Below are positions 16,700 through 25,542 of a DNA stretch of 64,000 nt, in pieces; position 1 is the stretch's first letter, and each line of letters starts with the position of its first letter. The position numbers were made by a program, and so were the translations under genes. The stretch is from Marmoricola sp. URHB0036 (GTDB taxonomy: Bacteria > Actinomycetota > Actinomycetes > Propionibacteriales > Nocardioidaceae), in the NCBI RefSeq assembly GCF_000426045.1, contig NZ_AUEP01000019.1, forward strand, positions 1 through 64,000. The letters run 5' to 3'. Under the pieces are notes generated by a model, which saw only the letters and a list, made by a program, of their open reading frames with translations, had not been told where the DNA came from and ran no database searches.

Positions 16700-17641
16700 C
16701 TAGGCGCCGGGGAGGACCACGATCTTGCCCGACAGCTTCCCGGCGGCCGCGCGGGCGTGGACCGACGCGAGGTCCGGCAGTGCCACCCGCTCGGCGACGT
16801 CGACGACGAGCTCGCCGCGGTCGATGCGCGCCACGAGCTCGGAGAGCTGGTCCGCGTCGCTGCGGACGTAGAGGTCGATGCCGCGCACGCCGCGCTCCTC
16901 GTCGCTCGGGGCGGGCATCCACACGGTGGTGTTGACGATGACGCCGCCGTCGCCGACCAGGGTGCTCAGAGCGGAGAACTGCTCAGGAGTGATGGGGGCG
17001 AGGTTGAGCAGGACGTCGACCGGCTCGATCGCGGCCGTGCTCAGGTCGGTGGTGGTGTGGTCGACGACCTCGTCCGCGCCGCGGGCGACCAGGTGTCCGC
17101 GCGCTCCGACCCCGCCCGTCGCGATGACGTGAGCGCCGGCGGCCTTGGCCAGCTGCACGGCGTACCCACCCACCGCCCCGCTCGCGCCGTTGACGAGGAT
17201 GCGCTGCCCGGGCTTGAGCTCGGCGTGCTCGAACAGCGCCTGCCAGGCGGTCAGCCCGACGACGGGCAGCGCGGCCGAGTCGGCGAGCGGGATCGAGGTC
17301 GGGGCCGACGTCAGGGTCTCGGCGTCAGCGACGACGTACTCCGCCGCGGCGCCGTCGACGACGAAGGGCAGGAAGCCGATCACCTCGTCGCCGATGCGGA
17401 GGGTGCTGACCTCGTCGCCGAGCGCGTCGACGGTGCCTGAGACGTCGAGCCCGGGGGTGTGCGGCAGCGTCAGGGGCATCGGGCCCTGCATCAGTCCGGC
17501 GCGGATGTTGCCGTCGACGCCGTTGAACGTGGTCCCGGCGACGCGGATGCGCACCTGGCCGGTGCCGGGAACGGGGAGAGGGGCGTCCTCGTAGCGCAGC
17601 ACCTCGGCGTCGCCGTACTGGTGGAAACGGATGGCCTTCAT
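16700..17641 (-). CDS. Zinc-free medium-chain NADP-dependent oxidoreductase (quinone oxidoreductase type)
   Basis: A 313-residue MDR-family protein: N-terminal GroES-like fold (MKAIRFHQYGDAEVLRYED, VPGTGQVRIRV) and a Rossmann domain with VNGASGAVGGYAVQLAK. It lacks the zinc-binding Cys residues of alcohol dehydrogenases, so it probably reduces quinones or enones with NADPH. It is divergent from a MarR regulator, and three palindromes that look like MarR sites lie between them. Repression by that regulator and induction by an electrophile are likely (inference). Confidence 0.9.
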   Translation of the reverse strand: MKAIRFHQYGDAEVLRYEDAPLPVPGTGQVRIRVAGTTFNGVDGNIRAGLMQGPMPLTLPHTPGLDVSGTVDALGDEVSTLRIGDEVIGFLPFVVDGAAAEYVVADAETLTSAPTSIPLADSAALPVVGLTAWQALFEHAELKPGQRILVNGASGAVGGYAVQLAKAAGAHVIATGGVGARGHLVARGADEVVDHTTTDLSTAAIEPVDVLLNLAPITPEQFSALSTLVGDGGVIVNTTVWMPAPSDEERGVRGIDLYVRSDADQLSELVARIDRGELVVDVAERVALPDLASVHARAAAGKLSGKIVVLPGA

Positions 17642-17669
17642 GGCGGGACCTCATCTTCTGGAGTGGAGA

Positions 17670-17743
17670 TGCTTCGAACTCGAAGCACACGACGGACGAT
17701 AGCAATGCTTCGAACTCAAAGCAAATGTTTCGAAGGTGAAGCA
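17670..17743. promoter_or_regulatory. Three MarR-type operators between divergent genes
   Basis: Three 18-bp sites follow the pattern TGCTTCGAnnTCGAAGCA. Site 1 (17670-17687) has perfect 8-bp arms around AC. Site 2 (17706-17723) has one mismatch and site 3 (17726-17743) has more. Starts are 36 and 20 bp apart. They fill the 118-bp gap between the oxidoreductase and marR-type starts, where a repressor of both genes would bind. Confidence 0.75.
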
Positions 17744-17759
17744 GTTGTAGGGTGGCAGC

Positions 17760-18257
17760 ATGGCCGACTCGCCCGCCTCGCTCGACGCCGACCAGCTCGG
17801 TGCCTACTTCGCACTGATGGAGGTGGCCGGGCTGCTGCGTCATGCTGTCGAGCAGCAGCTGCGCGAGGAAGGCGACCTGAGCTACGTGCAGTTCCAGCTC
17901 CTGGCGCGCCTGGGCCTGGACTCGCCGACCGGCAGCGAGCGGATGACCGACCTCGCCGACGGGGTCGTCTACAGCCGCAGCGGGCTGACCTACCAGGCCG
18001 GTCTGCTCGAGAAGGCCGGCCTCGTCGTGCGGGCCCCGTCGGTCGACGACGAACGCAGCGTGACCGTGACGATCACCGACGCCGGGCGCTCACGGGTCGC
18101 CCAGGTGATCCCCGGCCACGTCGAGGTGCTCCGCCAGCAGCTGTTCGCTGCGCTGTCGCGTCCCCAGACCCAGGCGTTGACCGACCTCCTGACACCGGTG
18201 CGCGACCACATGCGGGCCGCCCCTCCGCGCTCGGCAGGCGCCCGTCGACGTCGCTGA
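17760..18257 (+). CDS. MarR-family transcriptional regulator
   Basis: A 165-residue winged-helix protein. It has an N-terminal dimerisation helix (DQLGAYFALMEVAGLLRHAVEQ), the recognition region ERMTDLADGVVYSRSGLTYQ and the wing VVRAPSVDDERSVTVTITD, which carries the DxR motif of the family. ATG at 17760 lies just right of three palindromic sites it probably binds. It most likely represses itself and the divergent oxidoreductase. Confidence 0.92.
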   Translation: MADSPASLDADQLGAYFALMEVAGLLRHAVEQQLREEGDLSYVQFQLLARLGLDSPTGSERMTDLADGVVYSRSGLTYQAGLLEKAGLVVRAPSVDDERSVTVTITDAGRSRVAQVIPGHVEVLRQQLFAALSRPQTQALTDLLTPVRDHMRAAPPRSAGARRRR

Positions 18258-18263
18258 CAGCGC

Positions 18264-19448
18264 CTAGGTGCGCGACCGACGCAGAGGGCGTACGACGCGG
18301 CGACCGAGCTCGCGGACCAGCTCCCGGGTCCCGACCGGTGCGGGGCCTTCCTTCGACAGCCGCTCCCGCTGGGCGGTGAGGGAGCGCCTGCGCGTCGTGG
18401 CTGCTCGCTCGGCCAGTGACCCGACCGCTGCCTCGAGCAGGTCGAGCGGCACCTCGGCGAGCTCCATCGGTCCGTCGTACGGCGTCACCCGGTCGCGGGT
18501 GCGCAGCCTGTCGGGGGAGCCGATCAGGCGGCAGCCCGAGGCGAGCAGGGCGTCGGCCTGCCGGTCGGCGAGGTCGTTGACCCGGTCGAGCGCCCACGCG
18601 GGCAGACCCGGGATGCGCGGCGCCCCTTCGGGTCGAGGCGAGTTCGTCCAGCGCTTCGCCACCCCGCGGCGCACGAGGTCGAGGTAGCGGCGGTCCGGCC
18701 ACCTCTCCTGGGCCGCCAGCCGGTTGATCCGACGCAGCGCCTCGGCCTCGGGGAAGGTGTAGGAGCGGTTGGCCACCACGTCGGGCGGGACCAGCAGGCC
18801 GGTCGGCAGGTCGAGCAGCTGCTCGAAGGCTCGGGGCAGGGCGTCGTGGTCACCTCCCTCGAGAACGATCACCGTGGTGCGCTCGGGCGGGACGAAGCGG
18901 CCCCAGCTGGCCAGCACCTGGTCGGGGAACTGGCACTCCCACATCAGCCGCCACTCCCACGTGGTCGGCTCGCCCTCGAGCACGGTGCGCAGGAAGTCCT
19001 CGAAGGACAGCGTCATCCTGGCCTTGAGCCGCTCCTGCCAGTGCGACGGCAGCAGCTGGTCGTAGCGGCGGGCGACGTACAGCAGCTGGATGTCGTCGGC
19101 GCCCACGTCGCGGACGATGCGCTCGACGACGGCGTCGCTGCCGCGGGAGAGGTCCTCGTTGCTCAGGATGCGCCGGGGCAGCGGGCTGGCGTGCAGACCC
19201 GCGATGAGGGTGTCCCAGGTCTCGATGCGCGGCTCCGGCCGGCCCAGCGGGGCGCCGTGACCGAGCACGGCCCAGCCGGCCTCGATCGGGCGGCGGTAGG
19301 GCCCGGGGTAGTACACGCCGAGCTCGGCGAGCCGCTCGCGCGCGTTGTGCAGCGACTCCTGGATCGCGGTCGACCCCGTCTTCTGCGGACCGATGTGCAG
19401 GAGCACGCTGCCCTCGGGGAGCGGGGTCGCGGCGGGACGGTCGCTCAC
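18264..19448 (-). CDS. Sulfotransferase-like protein
   Basis: A 394-residue protein with an N-terminal P-loop-like segment LLHIGPQKTGSTAIQ, the 5'-PAPS phosphosulfate-binding motif of sulfotransferases. ILSNEDLS follows, then a charged, helical C-terminus (about 270-394) with no assigned domain. The GTG start overlaps the stop of the upstream polymer transferase by 4 bp, so the two are translationally coupled. Context suggests modification of the cell-surface polymer. The actual acceptor and activity are not shown by the sequence. Confidence 0.75.
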   Translation of the reverse strand: MSDRPAATPLPEGSVLLHIGPQKTGSTAIQESLHNARERLAELGVYYPGPYRRPIEAGWAVLGHGAPLGRPEPRIETWDTLIAGLHASPLPRRILSNEDLSRGSDAVVERIVRDVGADDIQLLYVARRYDQLLPSHWQERLKARMTLSFEDFLRTVLEGEPTTWEWRLMWECQFPDQVLASWGRFVPPERTTVIVLEGGDHDALPRAFEQLLDLPTGLLVPPDVVANRSYTFPEAEALRRINRLAAQERWPDRRYLDLVRRGVAKRWTNSPRPEGAPRIPGLPAWALDRVNDLADRQADALLASGCRLIGSPDRLRTRDRVTPYDGPMELAEVPLDLLEAAVGSLAERAATTRRRSLTAQRERLSKEGPAPVGTRELVRELGRRVVRPLRRSRT

Positions 19449-22400
19449 TCGGTCTCCCGGTCGGTGAAGAACGCCGCGATCACCCGGTCGGAGGCGTTTC
19501 CGTCGTGGAGCGCGTTGAACCGCTTGTTGAACTGCTCGATCTCGTCGCTGTAGCGCAGCCGCAGGTCGCCGGTGTCGCTCAACGCGGCGGCCACCTCCTC
19601 GGTGGTGGTGGTCCACGGACCGGGCGCGGTGCCCTCGTAGGGGAACAGTGGCCGACGCAGGGCGAAGAACTCCTCACGGTCGGGCACGAAGAACACCATC
19701 GGCTTTCCGGTGATGGCCCAGTCGAAGCGCAGCGAGGAGTAGTCGAGCACGGCGACGTCGGCAGCCAGGGTGAGCTCGTTGATGTCGGGATAGTCGGTGA
19801 CGTCGACCACCTGCGCCATCCCAGTCACCCGGTCGAGCTCGCGCTGGTTGTTGTTGTGGCCGCGCACCAGCAGCGTGTGTCGCGGCCCGAGGAGGCGAGC
19901 GAGCAGCCCGAGCTCCAGAGCGTCGAAGCGTCGGGCGGCGAAGGTGCGGGTGTTCAGCTTGTCGCGGTACGTCGGGGCGTAGAGCACGACGGTCTGGCCC
20001 TCGTCGACGCGCAGGCGCGCCAGCACGGTCCGGCGTACGGCGACAGCGTCGTCGTTGACCAGCGCATCGCACCGGGGGTAGCCGGTGACCAGCACGTCGC
20101 CGGTGAACTCGTACTGGTCGCGGTAGTAGGCGACACACTCCTCGCTCGGCATCAGCAGCGTGTCCCACTCACGGTTGCGACGATCGACCTCGCGCCGTAC
20201 CTCCTCCTCGGACAAGCCCTTGCTGCGCCAGAAGTCGATGCCCATCGACTTGAACGGGTAGCCGTGGAAGGTCTGGAGGTAGCGCTGCTGCGGGCGCAGC
20301 TTGAACCAGGGACCGAAGTCGATGTTGTTGCAGACGAAGCGGGACGATGCCAGTGCGTCGTACCACTCCGAGCTGCCGATCAGCAGCGGCACCGAACCCT
20401 CGGGCACCATCGTCGAGGTGTCGGCCACTCCCCAGTAGCGGGTGAGCTCGGGTCGTTGCCTTGCCAGTGCGAGGTCGAGCGCCAGCTGGCTGTCGGTGGC
20501 GAACTCGCCGCGGTAGCAGCCGAACAGCACGCTGTCGCTAGGGGTCACCGCCTTGCTGCGGTAGGCGTCGCGCAGGCGTCGCTTGTTCGCCGGCCCGAGC
20601 GCGTCGGGCGGGAGAGCCGGCTCCAGGTAGACGCCGAACCGGCCGTTGCGCCACTGGGTGACCCGCAGGTTGGTGAGCCGTCCGAACAGGCGCTCCGGCA
20701 TCCGGCCGGCGTACGACGGAGCGACCATGGCGTGGCTGGGTCCACCCGGGACGTCGAGGGTCAGCTCGTAGCGGGCACTCGGTGCGGGGTGTGGCTCCCG
20801 GTCGAAGTCGCTGACGTAGAGCCCGAACGTCAGCTGCCAGTCGCCGTCGTGGTTGGTGACGCCCAGCAGCGGCAGCGTGGTGCGGGGGTTGGCAAGCGTG
20901 GTCGCCGAGATCTGCTCCTCGGCAGCCTCGGGAGCATGCACGGTCACGGTGATGCTCTCGTCGTCGAGCCGGACGCCGGTGACCTCCAGGGTCGGCACCG
21001 CCGGGACCACCGACGGCCCACCGTCGGGAGACCGCTTCCAGCGGGCTCTTGCGCGTGAGGGAAGCTCCAGGTCGTCGGGCCACAGCGGGGTCTTCCGACG
21101 GGACCCGGTCTGCACGGTCAGGTGCCAGAGGTCGGGGTCACCGGGGAGCGGCCAGGGGACGCCGAAGTCCACCCCACTCGCGGTCGGGGTGGTGGCGACG
21201 TCGATCGGCGCAGCATCGGGAGCCTCGAGCCGAACGCTCGTGATGGCTCCGCCCGTAGGGGCGCGCAGGCTGCCGGTCAGCCCGTCGGGCCGGGCGTCGA
21301 GCGCGGTGACGACGACCGGGTCCGTGTCGACGTCCAGGCACAGTCCGGCGTCCCCGTGCCAACGCGCGCGCACCGTGGCGCTCGTGCCGTCCCAGGTGTG
21401 CGCCACCCCGGACTCGCGGGCCCCGGCCGACTCGCGGACCTGGTTGTGGATGGCGCCCCGCGTGCTGATGCCGTCGTACGTCGTCTCCACCTCGAGGTGC
21501 CACGACGCGGTGCGCGCCGGCAATGAGTCGAGGTCGACGATGGCGCGGAACCCACCCCCGTCGTACGGCGCGTACTGCTGGCTGCCCCACACGTTCGCCT
21601 GGGGGAAGACGTGGCCGTTGACCGGGATCTCGCGCTCCTCGCCGGCCTCGTCGACCAACCAGGCTCGGACCTCGGCCGTGCGACCGGTGATGCCCAGTGC
21701 CCGCAGCACCGCCCAGCCGCTGATCTCCACCCGACCCTCGGCGGCGGACCACACGATGTGCTCGATCACGCCCTCGAAGTGGCACTCCAGCGGCGACAGC
21801 CGCAGCACCCGCTCGGGGTGGCCGCGGAGGAAGGAGAGCTCGGGGTCGTCGGGTACGACGGCGACCACCCGCCCGTCGCGCACCTCGGCCTTCGGCACGT
21901 AGCCGATGTCCTCGAAGTAGGCGTCGGCCGCGGACATCTCGTCCCAGCGTCCCTGCGCGACCAGCTGGGCGCGCACCTTCTGCCGCACCGTGACCAGGTC
22001 GAGCGCTCGGTCGGTGGCGCGACCCAGGTAGGTCTGGAAGGTGGCGGTCAGCAGGTTGCGGTAGCTGCCCGGTGCCCGGACGGCGTGCACGATGAACGGC
22101 GGGAAGTCGACCTCGAGGGTGCGTCCGACCCAGGTGTCGTAGACGAAGTCGGACGCCTCGGCCCTGAGCAGCTCGTGCGCCTCCTCCTTGACGGCGATCC
22201 GGTCGAGGAGGTTCTGCAGGCGAGCCTTCTGCTGCCCGGTCGAGGTGAGGTTCTCGCGGATCCGCCAGTTGTAGGTGACCTTGCGGAGGATGTCGAACTT
22301 CTCGGCGCGGACGTACGCCGTGAGCATCGGCACGTGGTCCTCGTAGGCGATGTGTCCCCGGAAGTCGCCCACCTCGTCGCGCCAGAACGCGGTCCGGAAC

Positions 22401-23008
22401 ATGCGGTTGCAGGCGATGATGTCCTGCATCGCGTAGGGGAACTCCTCGATCGTGGTCCCCAGCCGGTCCGAGGTGTGCACCGTCCGGGCCCACACGGTGC
22501 GCGTGTACTCGTTGTTCTTGAACCGCCGCACGCTGCCGACGCAGAAGTCCGAGCCCGACCGGCGCAGCACGGCGACCATGTGCGCGAACGACTGCGGCGG
22601 GACCGTGTCGTCGGAGTCGACGAAGGTGAGGAACTCGCCGCGGGCGTGGCTGACCCCGAGGTTGCGCGCGATGCCCTGGCCCGAGTTGGCCTGGCTGAAG
22701 ACGCGCACGCGGGGGTCGCGCCGCTCGTAGTCGCGCAGGATGTCCATCGAGCCGTCGGTCGAGCCGTCGTCGACGGCGATCAGCTCGAGGTTGTGCAGGC
22801 TCTGGGTGAGCACGCTGTCCATGGCCTCGGCGAGGTACTCGCGGATGTTGTAGACCGGCATCACCACGCTCAGCTCGGGCGTCAGCCCGCGCCGCTCGAA
22901 GGCCACCAGCGGTCGGCCGCCGGCGCGGCGTACGGCCGCCTTGACCCGGGGTGAGGCCAGTTTGCGCGCGACCCCCAGCACCGACTGGCGCACGGGCGTG
23001 GCGGGCAT
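19445..23008 (-). CDS. Bifunctional GT2 glycosyltransferase / TagF-type polyol-phosphate transferase
   Basis: A 1187-residue fusion. Residues about 46-260 form a GT2 domain with intact motifs: LSVVMPVYN, VDDGSTDGS, QANSGQGIARN and the metal site VDSDDT. A long beta-rich middle part of unknown role (about 370-800) follows. The last 350 residues are a CDP-polyol phosphotransferase domain (LQTFHGYPFKSMGID, VLYAPTYRDK, VRGHNNN, VTDYPDIN, LDYSSLRFDW). It probably adds sugar and polyol-phosphate units to a teichoic-acid-like chain at the inner membrane face. It has a 66-bp gap from the upstream cytidylyltransferase gene and couples to the sulfotransferase gene downstream. Confidence 0.88.
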   Translation of the reverse strand: MPATPVRQSVLGVARKLASPRVKAAVRRAGGRPLVAFERRGLTPELSVVMPVYNIREYLAEAMDSVLTQSLHNLELIAVDDGSTDGSMDILRDYERRDPRVRVFSQANSGQGIARNLGVSHARGEFLTFVDSDDTVPPQSFAHMVAVLRRSGSDFCVGSVRRFKNNEYTRTVWARTVHTSDRLGTTIEEFPYAMQDIIACNRMFRTAFWRDEVGDFRGHIAYEDHVPMLTAYVRAEKFDILRKVTYNWRIRENLTSTGQQKARLQNLLDRIAVKEEAHELLRAEASDFVYDTWVGRTLEVDFPPFIVHAVRAPGSYRNLLTATFQTYLGRATDRALDLVTVRQKVRAQLVAQGRWDEMSAADAYFEDIGYVPKAEVRDGRVVAVVPDDPELSFLRGHPERVLRLSPLECHFEGVIEHIVWSAAEGRVEISGWAVLRALGITGRTAEVRAWLVDEAGEEREIPVNGHVFPQANVWGSQQYAPYDGGGFRAIVDLDSLPARTASWHLEVETTYDGISTRGAIHNQVRESAGARESGVAHTWDGTSATVRARWHGDAGLCLDVDTDPVVVTALDARPDGLTGSLRAPTGGAITSVRLEAPDAAPIDVATTPTASGVDFGVPWPLPGDPDLWHLTVQTGSRRKTPLWPDDLELPSRARARWKRSPDGGPSVVPAVPTLEVTGVRLDDESITVTVHAPEAAEEQISATTLANPRTTLPLLGVTNHDGDWQLTFGLYVSDFDREPHPAPSARYELTLDVPGGPSHAMVAPSYAGRMPERLFGRLTNLRVTQWRNGRFGVYLEPALPPDALGPANKRRLRDAYRSKAVTPSDSVLFGCYRGEFATDSQLALDLALARQRPELTRYWGVADTSTMVPEGSVPLLIGSSEWYDALASSRFVCNNIDFGPWFKLRPQQRYLQTFHGYPFKSMGIDFWRSKGLSEEEVRREVDRRNREWDTLLMPSEECVAYYRDQYEFTGDVLVTGYPRCDALVNDDAVAVRRTVLARLRVDEGQTVVLYAPTYRDKLNTRTFAARRFDALELGLLARLLGPRHTLLVRGHNNNQRELDRVTGMAQVVDVTDYPDINELTLAADVAVLDYSSLRFDWAITGKPMVFFVPDREEFFALRRPLFPYEGTAPGPWTTTTEEVAAALSDTGDLRLRYSDEIEQFNKRFNALHDGNASDRVIAAFFTDRETE

Positions 23009-23074
23009 GTCGGACTCAGCTCGTCTCGGGATCGGGGCCGGGAACCCTCGCAGTCTAGGAGGGCGCCGAGCAAT

Positions 23075-24508
23075 CTAGGTGTCGGCCGGGCCGTCGTCGA
23101 GCTCGTCGACCTCCAGCGCTGCCTTGGGTGACAAGGGGTCGTCCCGGCGGATGTCGATGATCAGGCCGGTCTCCCCGCTGACCAGGACGTCGAGGGACCG
23201 GCGCGCCACCTCGGTCGACTCCAGCAGTGATCCGGCCGGCTCGAGGCCGAACGCCTTGGTGCGCATCGGGGTGCCGGTGCGCTCGGGGTTGATGCAGTTC
23301 ACCGAGATGCCGTCGCCCGACCACTCGTCGGCGAGGGCCTGGGTCAGGTTCACCACCGCCGCCTTGGCCGAGGAGTAGAGGCTGTAGCCGCTGCGGCCGC
23401 GGGTGTAGGAGCTGGAGGTGAAGTAGAGCAGGCCGCCGCCCGTGGCCAGCAGGTGCGGGTAGAACTCCTGGGCGATGATCACCGGAGCGACGTAGTTGAT
23501 CTCGGTGGCCGCCCAGACCGTCTCCTCGCTGGTCTCGGTGAGCAGCCCGCGCGGCAGGACGGCCGCGGTGTTGACGACGTAGTCGACGCGCCCGGTGGCC
23601 GCCAGCACGTCGGCCACTGCTGCGCGGATGTCCTCGCGGCGCTCCACCTGCGTGTTGGTGGAGGAGCGGCTGAAGGTGAAGACGTCGGCGCCGTGAGCAC
23701 GAGCGACGTCGGCGATGTCGGCCCCGATGCCGTAGCTGCCGCCGAAGACGACCATCGTCTTGCCGGTGAGCGCCTCCTGGTAGGCCTCCTCGCCGAGCGT
23801 GGCCGGCAGGCCGTCGGAGGTGAGCTGGAAGAGCTTGTCGGCGAGGTAGACGTCGATCGGGTCGGTCACCTTCATGTTGCGTTCCTCGCCGGACACCACC
23901 CAGATCGGCACCTCGGGGGTGTAGCGCAGCACCACCGAGCAGTCGTCGGTGGCCGCGAAGTCGGGGTCCTGCGCGGCCGCGGCGTACGCCCGTCGGAGGG
24001 TGCGCACCCGGAACGCCTGCGGGGTCTGGCCGCGGCGCAGGTTGGCGCGGGGCGGGATCGCGGCGATGACGTTGCGCTCGTCGACCTCGATGATCGTGTC
24101 GGCCGAGGGGATCGCGACGTCCACGGCGTCGTAGGTCTCCAGCGCCTCGAAGCACTCGGAGACGATGCGGGCGCTGACGAGCGGCCGCACCGCGTCGTGG
24201 AGCAGCACGATGTCGTCGTCCTCCACGACCTCGAGTGCCTTGCGGGTGGTCCCGTTGCGGGTCTCGGCCCCCTCGAGCACGTGCCGGACCTTGGTGTAGC
24301 CGCCGTTGCGGATGATGGCGTGCACGGCGTCGAGGTGACCCTGGGCCATCATCACCACGACGTCGTCGACGGCCGGGTGGGAGTCGAGCCGCGCCAGGGT
24401 GTGCTCGAGGATCGTGTGGCCGGCGATCTTGATCAGTTGCTTGGGGATCTCCAGGCCGACCCGAGCCCCGACGCCACCGGCCAGGATCACTGCGACGTTT
24501 CGGCTCAT
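23075..24508 (-). CDS. Fused CDP-ribitol synthase: IspD-like cytidylyltransferase plus SDR reductase
   Basis: A 477-residue fusion. The N-terminal half is an IspD/TarI-type cytidylyltransferase (VILAGGVGARVG, IPKQLIKIAG, LLHDAVRPLVS, GQTPQAFR). The C-terminal half is a short-chain dehydrogenase with GGSYGIG in the cofactor loop and the catalytic pair YSLYSSAKA. The arrangement matches Bcs1/Acs1-type enzymes that reduce ribulose 5-phosphate to ribitol 5-phosphate and activate it as CDP-ribitol. This makes ribitol phosphate the likely unit of the polymer built by the neighbouring transferases. ATG at 24508 overlaps the upstream gene's stop by 4 bp. Confidence 0.88.
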   Translation of the reverse strand: MSRNVAVILAGGVGARVGLEIPKQLIKIAGHTILEHTLARLDSHPAVDDVVVMMAQGHLDAVHAIIRNGGYTKVRHVLEGAETRNGTTRKALEVVEDDDIVLLHDAVRPLVSARIVSECFEALETYDAVDVAIPSADTIIEVDERNVIAAIPPRANLRRGQTPQAFRVRTLRRAYAAAAQDPDFAATDDCSVVLRYTPEVPIWVVSGEERNMKVTDPIDVYLADKLFQLTSDGLPATLGEEAYQEALTGKTMVVFGGSYGIGADIADVARAHGADVFTFSRSSTNTQVERREDIRAAVADVLAATGRVDYVVNTAAVLPRGLLTETSEETVWAATEINYVAPVIIAQEFYPHLLATGGGLLYFTSSSYTRGRSGYSLYSSAKAAVVNLTQALADEWSGDGISVNCINPERTGTPMRTKAFGLEPAGSLLESTEVARRSLDVLVSGETGLIIDIRRDDPLSPKAALEVDELDDGPADT

Positions 24509-25542
24509 GCCAACGTATCTTCCTCGTTGGTCGCCCTGCGGGCGCGCAACCGCTGCCCGATGGCGAACTTGACCGCTCGGCCCGGGCCCAGCGACTCCAG
24601 GTACTCGATCCGCGCCCGCTGCTCGGCCACGATCTCCCCGCGACTGTCGGCCAGCGCCTGGGCGTGCCGCCAGCGCCGGTCGCCGGACTCGCGGACCGCG
24701 TCCTCGATCTCCTGCATCCGGTCCTGCACGTCGGCGTCGAGCGAGGAGTGGCGCAGGTGGACCTTGTGCAGCTCGGCCAGGAAGCGGTGGTAGTACTCCG
24801 GCTCGTAGTGCACCCAGAAGATGCCCCACGGGTGCTCGGGGTACGACGTGAACTGCTCGTCACGCAGGTCGATCGACTCCCAGCCGAACCGGTCGATGCA
24901 GTAGTCGTCGAGGACGGCCCACAGCTCGTTGCCGCGCTTGACGTCGAAGGGTCGCATGGGCTTGTAACGCCGCATCCGCATCGGTTCGGGCCGGTCCTTG
25001 ACCCGGACCAGGTTGGTGTTCCAGCCGCGGTGCACGACCACGGTCGTGTCGGGACAGTGCTCGGCGACGTACGCCGCGAACCGCTCGATCGCCTCGCGCC
25101 AGAGGGAGAGGTACTCCTCGGTGTCGCGCTGGAGGGACAGCGGCGTCAGTGTGCCGAGCGCGTGCTGCTCCTCGAACCAGTCGGTCTTCTGGATCTTCCA
25201 CCGGTTGTTGGTGACGAACGTCCCGTCCGGCAGGCGTACGACGCCGAAGTGCACGTCGGCGAAGAAGTCGACGACGAGGTACGCCGGCCTCAGCTCGGCC
25301 AGCAACGGTAGGAACTCGCGGCTGAGGTCGCTGTTGATGTTCCAGACGTCGTAGTCGTTCATCGGCTTCAACGGGTTCCAGGTGATCTCCACCGGAGGAG
25401 ACATCTGCGCGACCATCGAGGTCTGGTTGGTGGCCAGGTCGCAGGAGAACCAGCGCTTGTAGTCCGGGTTGAAGCGGGAGTTGAAGTTGTCGCGGGTCGG
25501 GCAGCTGCCGGCGATCGCCACCACCGACGCCGGGGAGGTCAT
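24505..25542 (-). CDS. DUF6270 family protein of a surface polysaccharide cluster
   Basis: A 345-residue protein beginning VVAIAGSCPTRDNFNSRF, the GSC.tR..f pattern of DUF6270. That family occurs in capsule and teichoic acid loci and may have an SGNH-hydrolase-like or transferase fold. YLVVDFFADVHFG and VVVHRGWNTN are other conserved spots. The last 80 residues are charged and helical. It overlaps both neighbours by 4 bp (ATGA), so it belongs to the polymer operon. Its biochemical role is not known. Confidence 0.75.
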   Translation of the reverse strand: MTSPASVVAIAGSCPTRDNFNSRFNPDYKRWFSCDLATNQTSMVAQMSPPVEITWNPLKPMNDYDVWNINSDLSREFLPLLAELRPAYLVVDFFADVHFGVVRLPDGTFVTNNRWKIQKTDWFEEQHALGTLTPLSLQRDTEEYLSLWREAIERFAAYVAEHCPDTTVVVHRGWNTNLVRVKDRPEPMRMRRYKPMRPFDVKRGNELWAVLDDYCIDRFGWESIDLRDEQFTSYPEHPWGIFWVHYEPEYYHRFLAELHKVHLRHSSLDADVQDRMQEIEDAVRESGDRRWRHAQALADSRGEIVAEQRARIEYLESLGPGRAVKFAIGQRLRARRATNEEDTLA

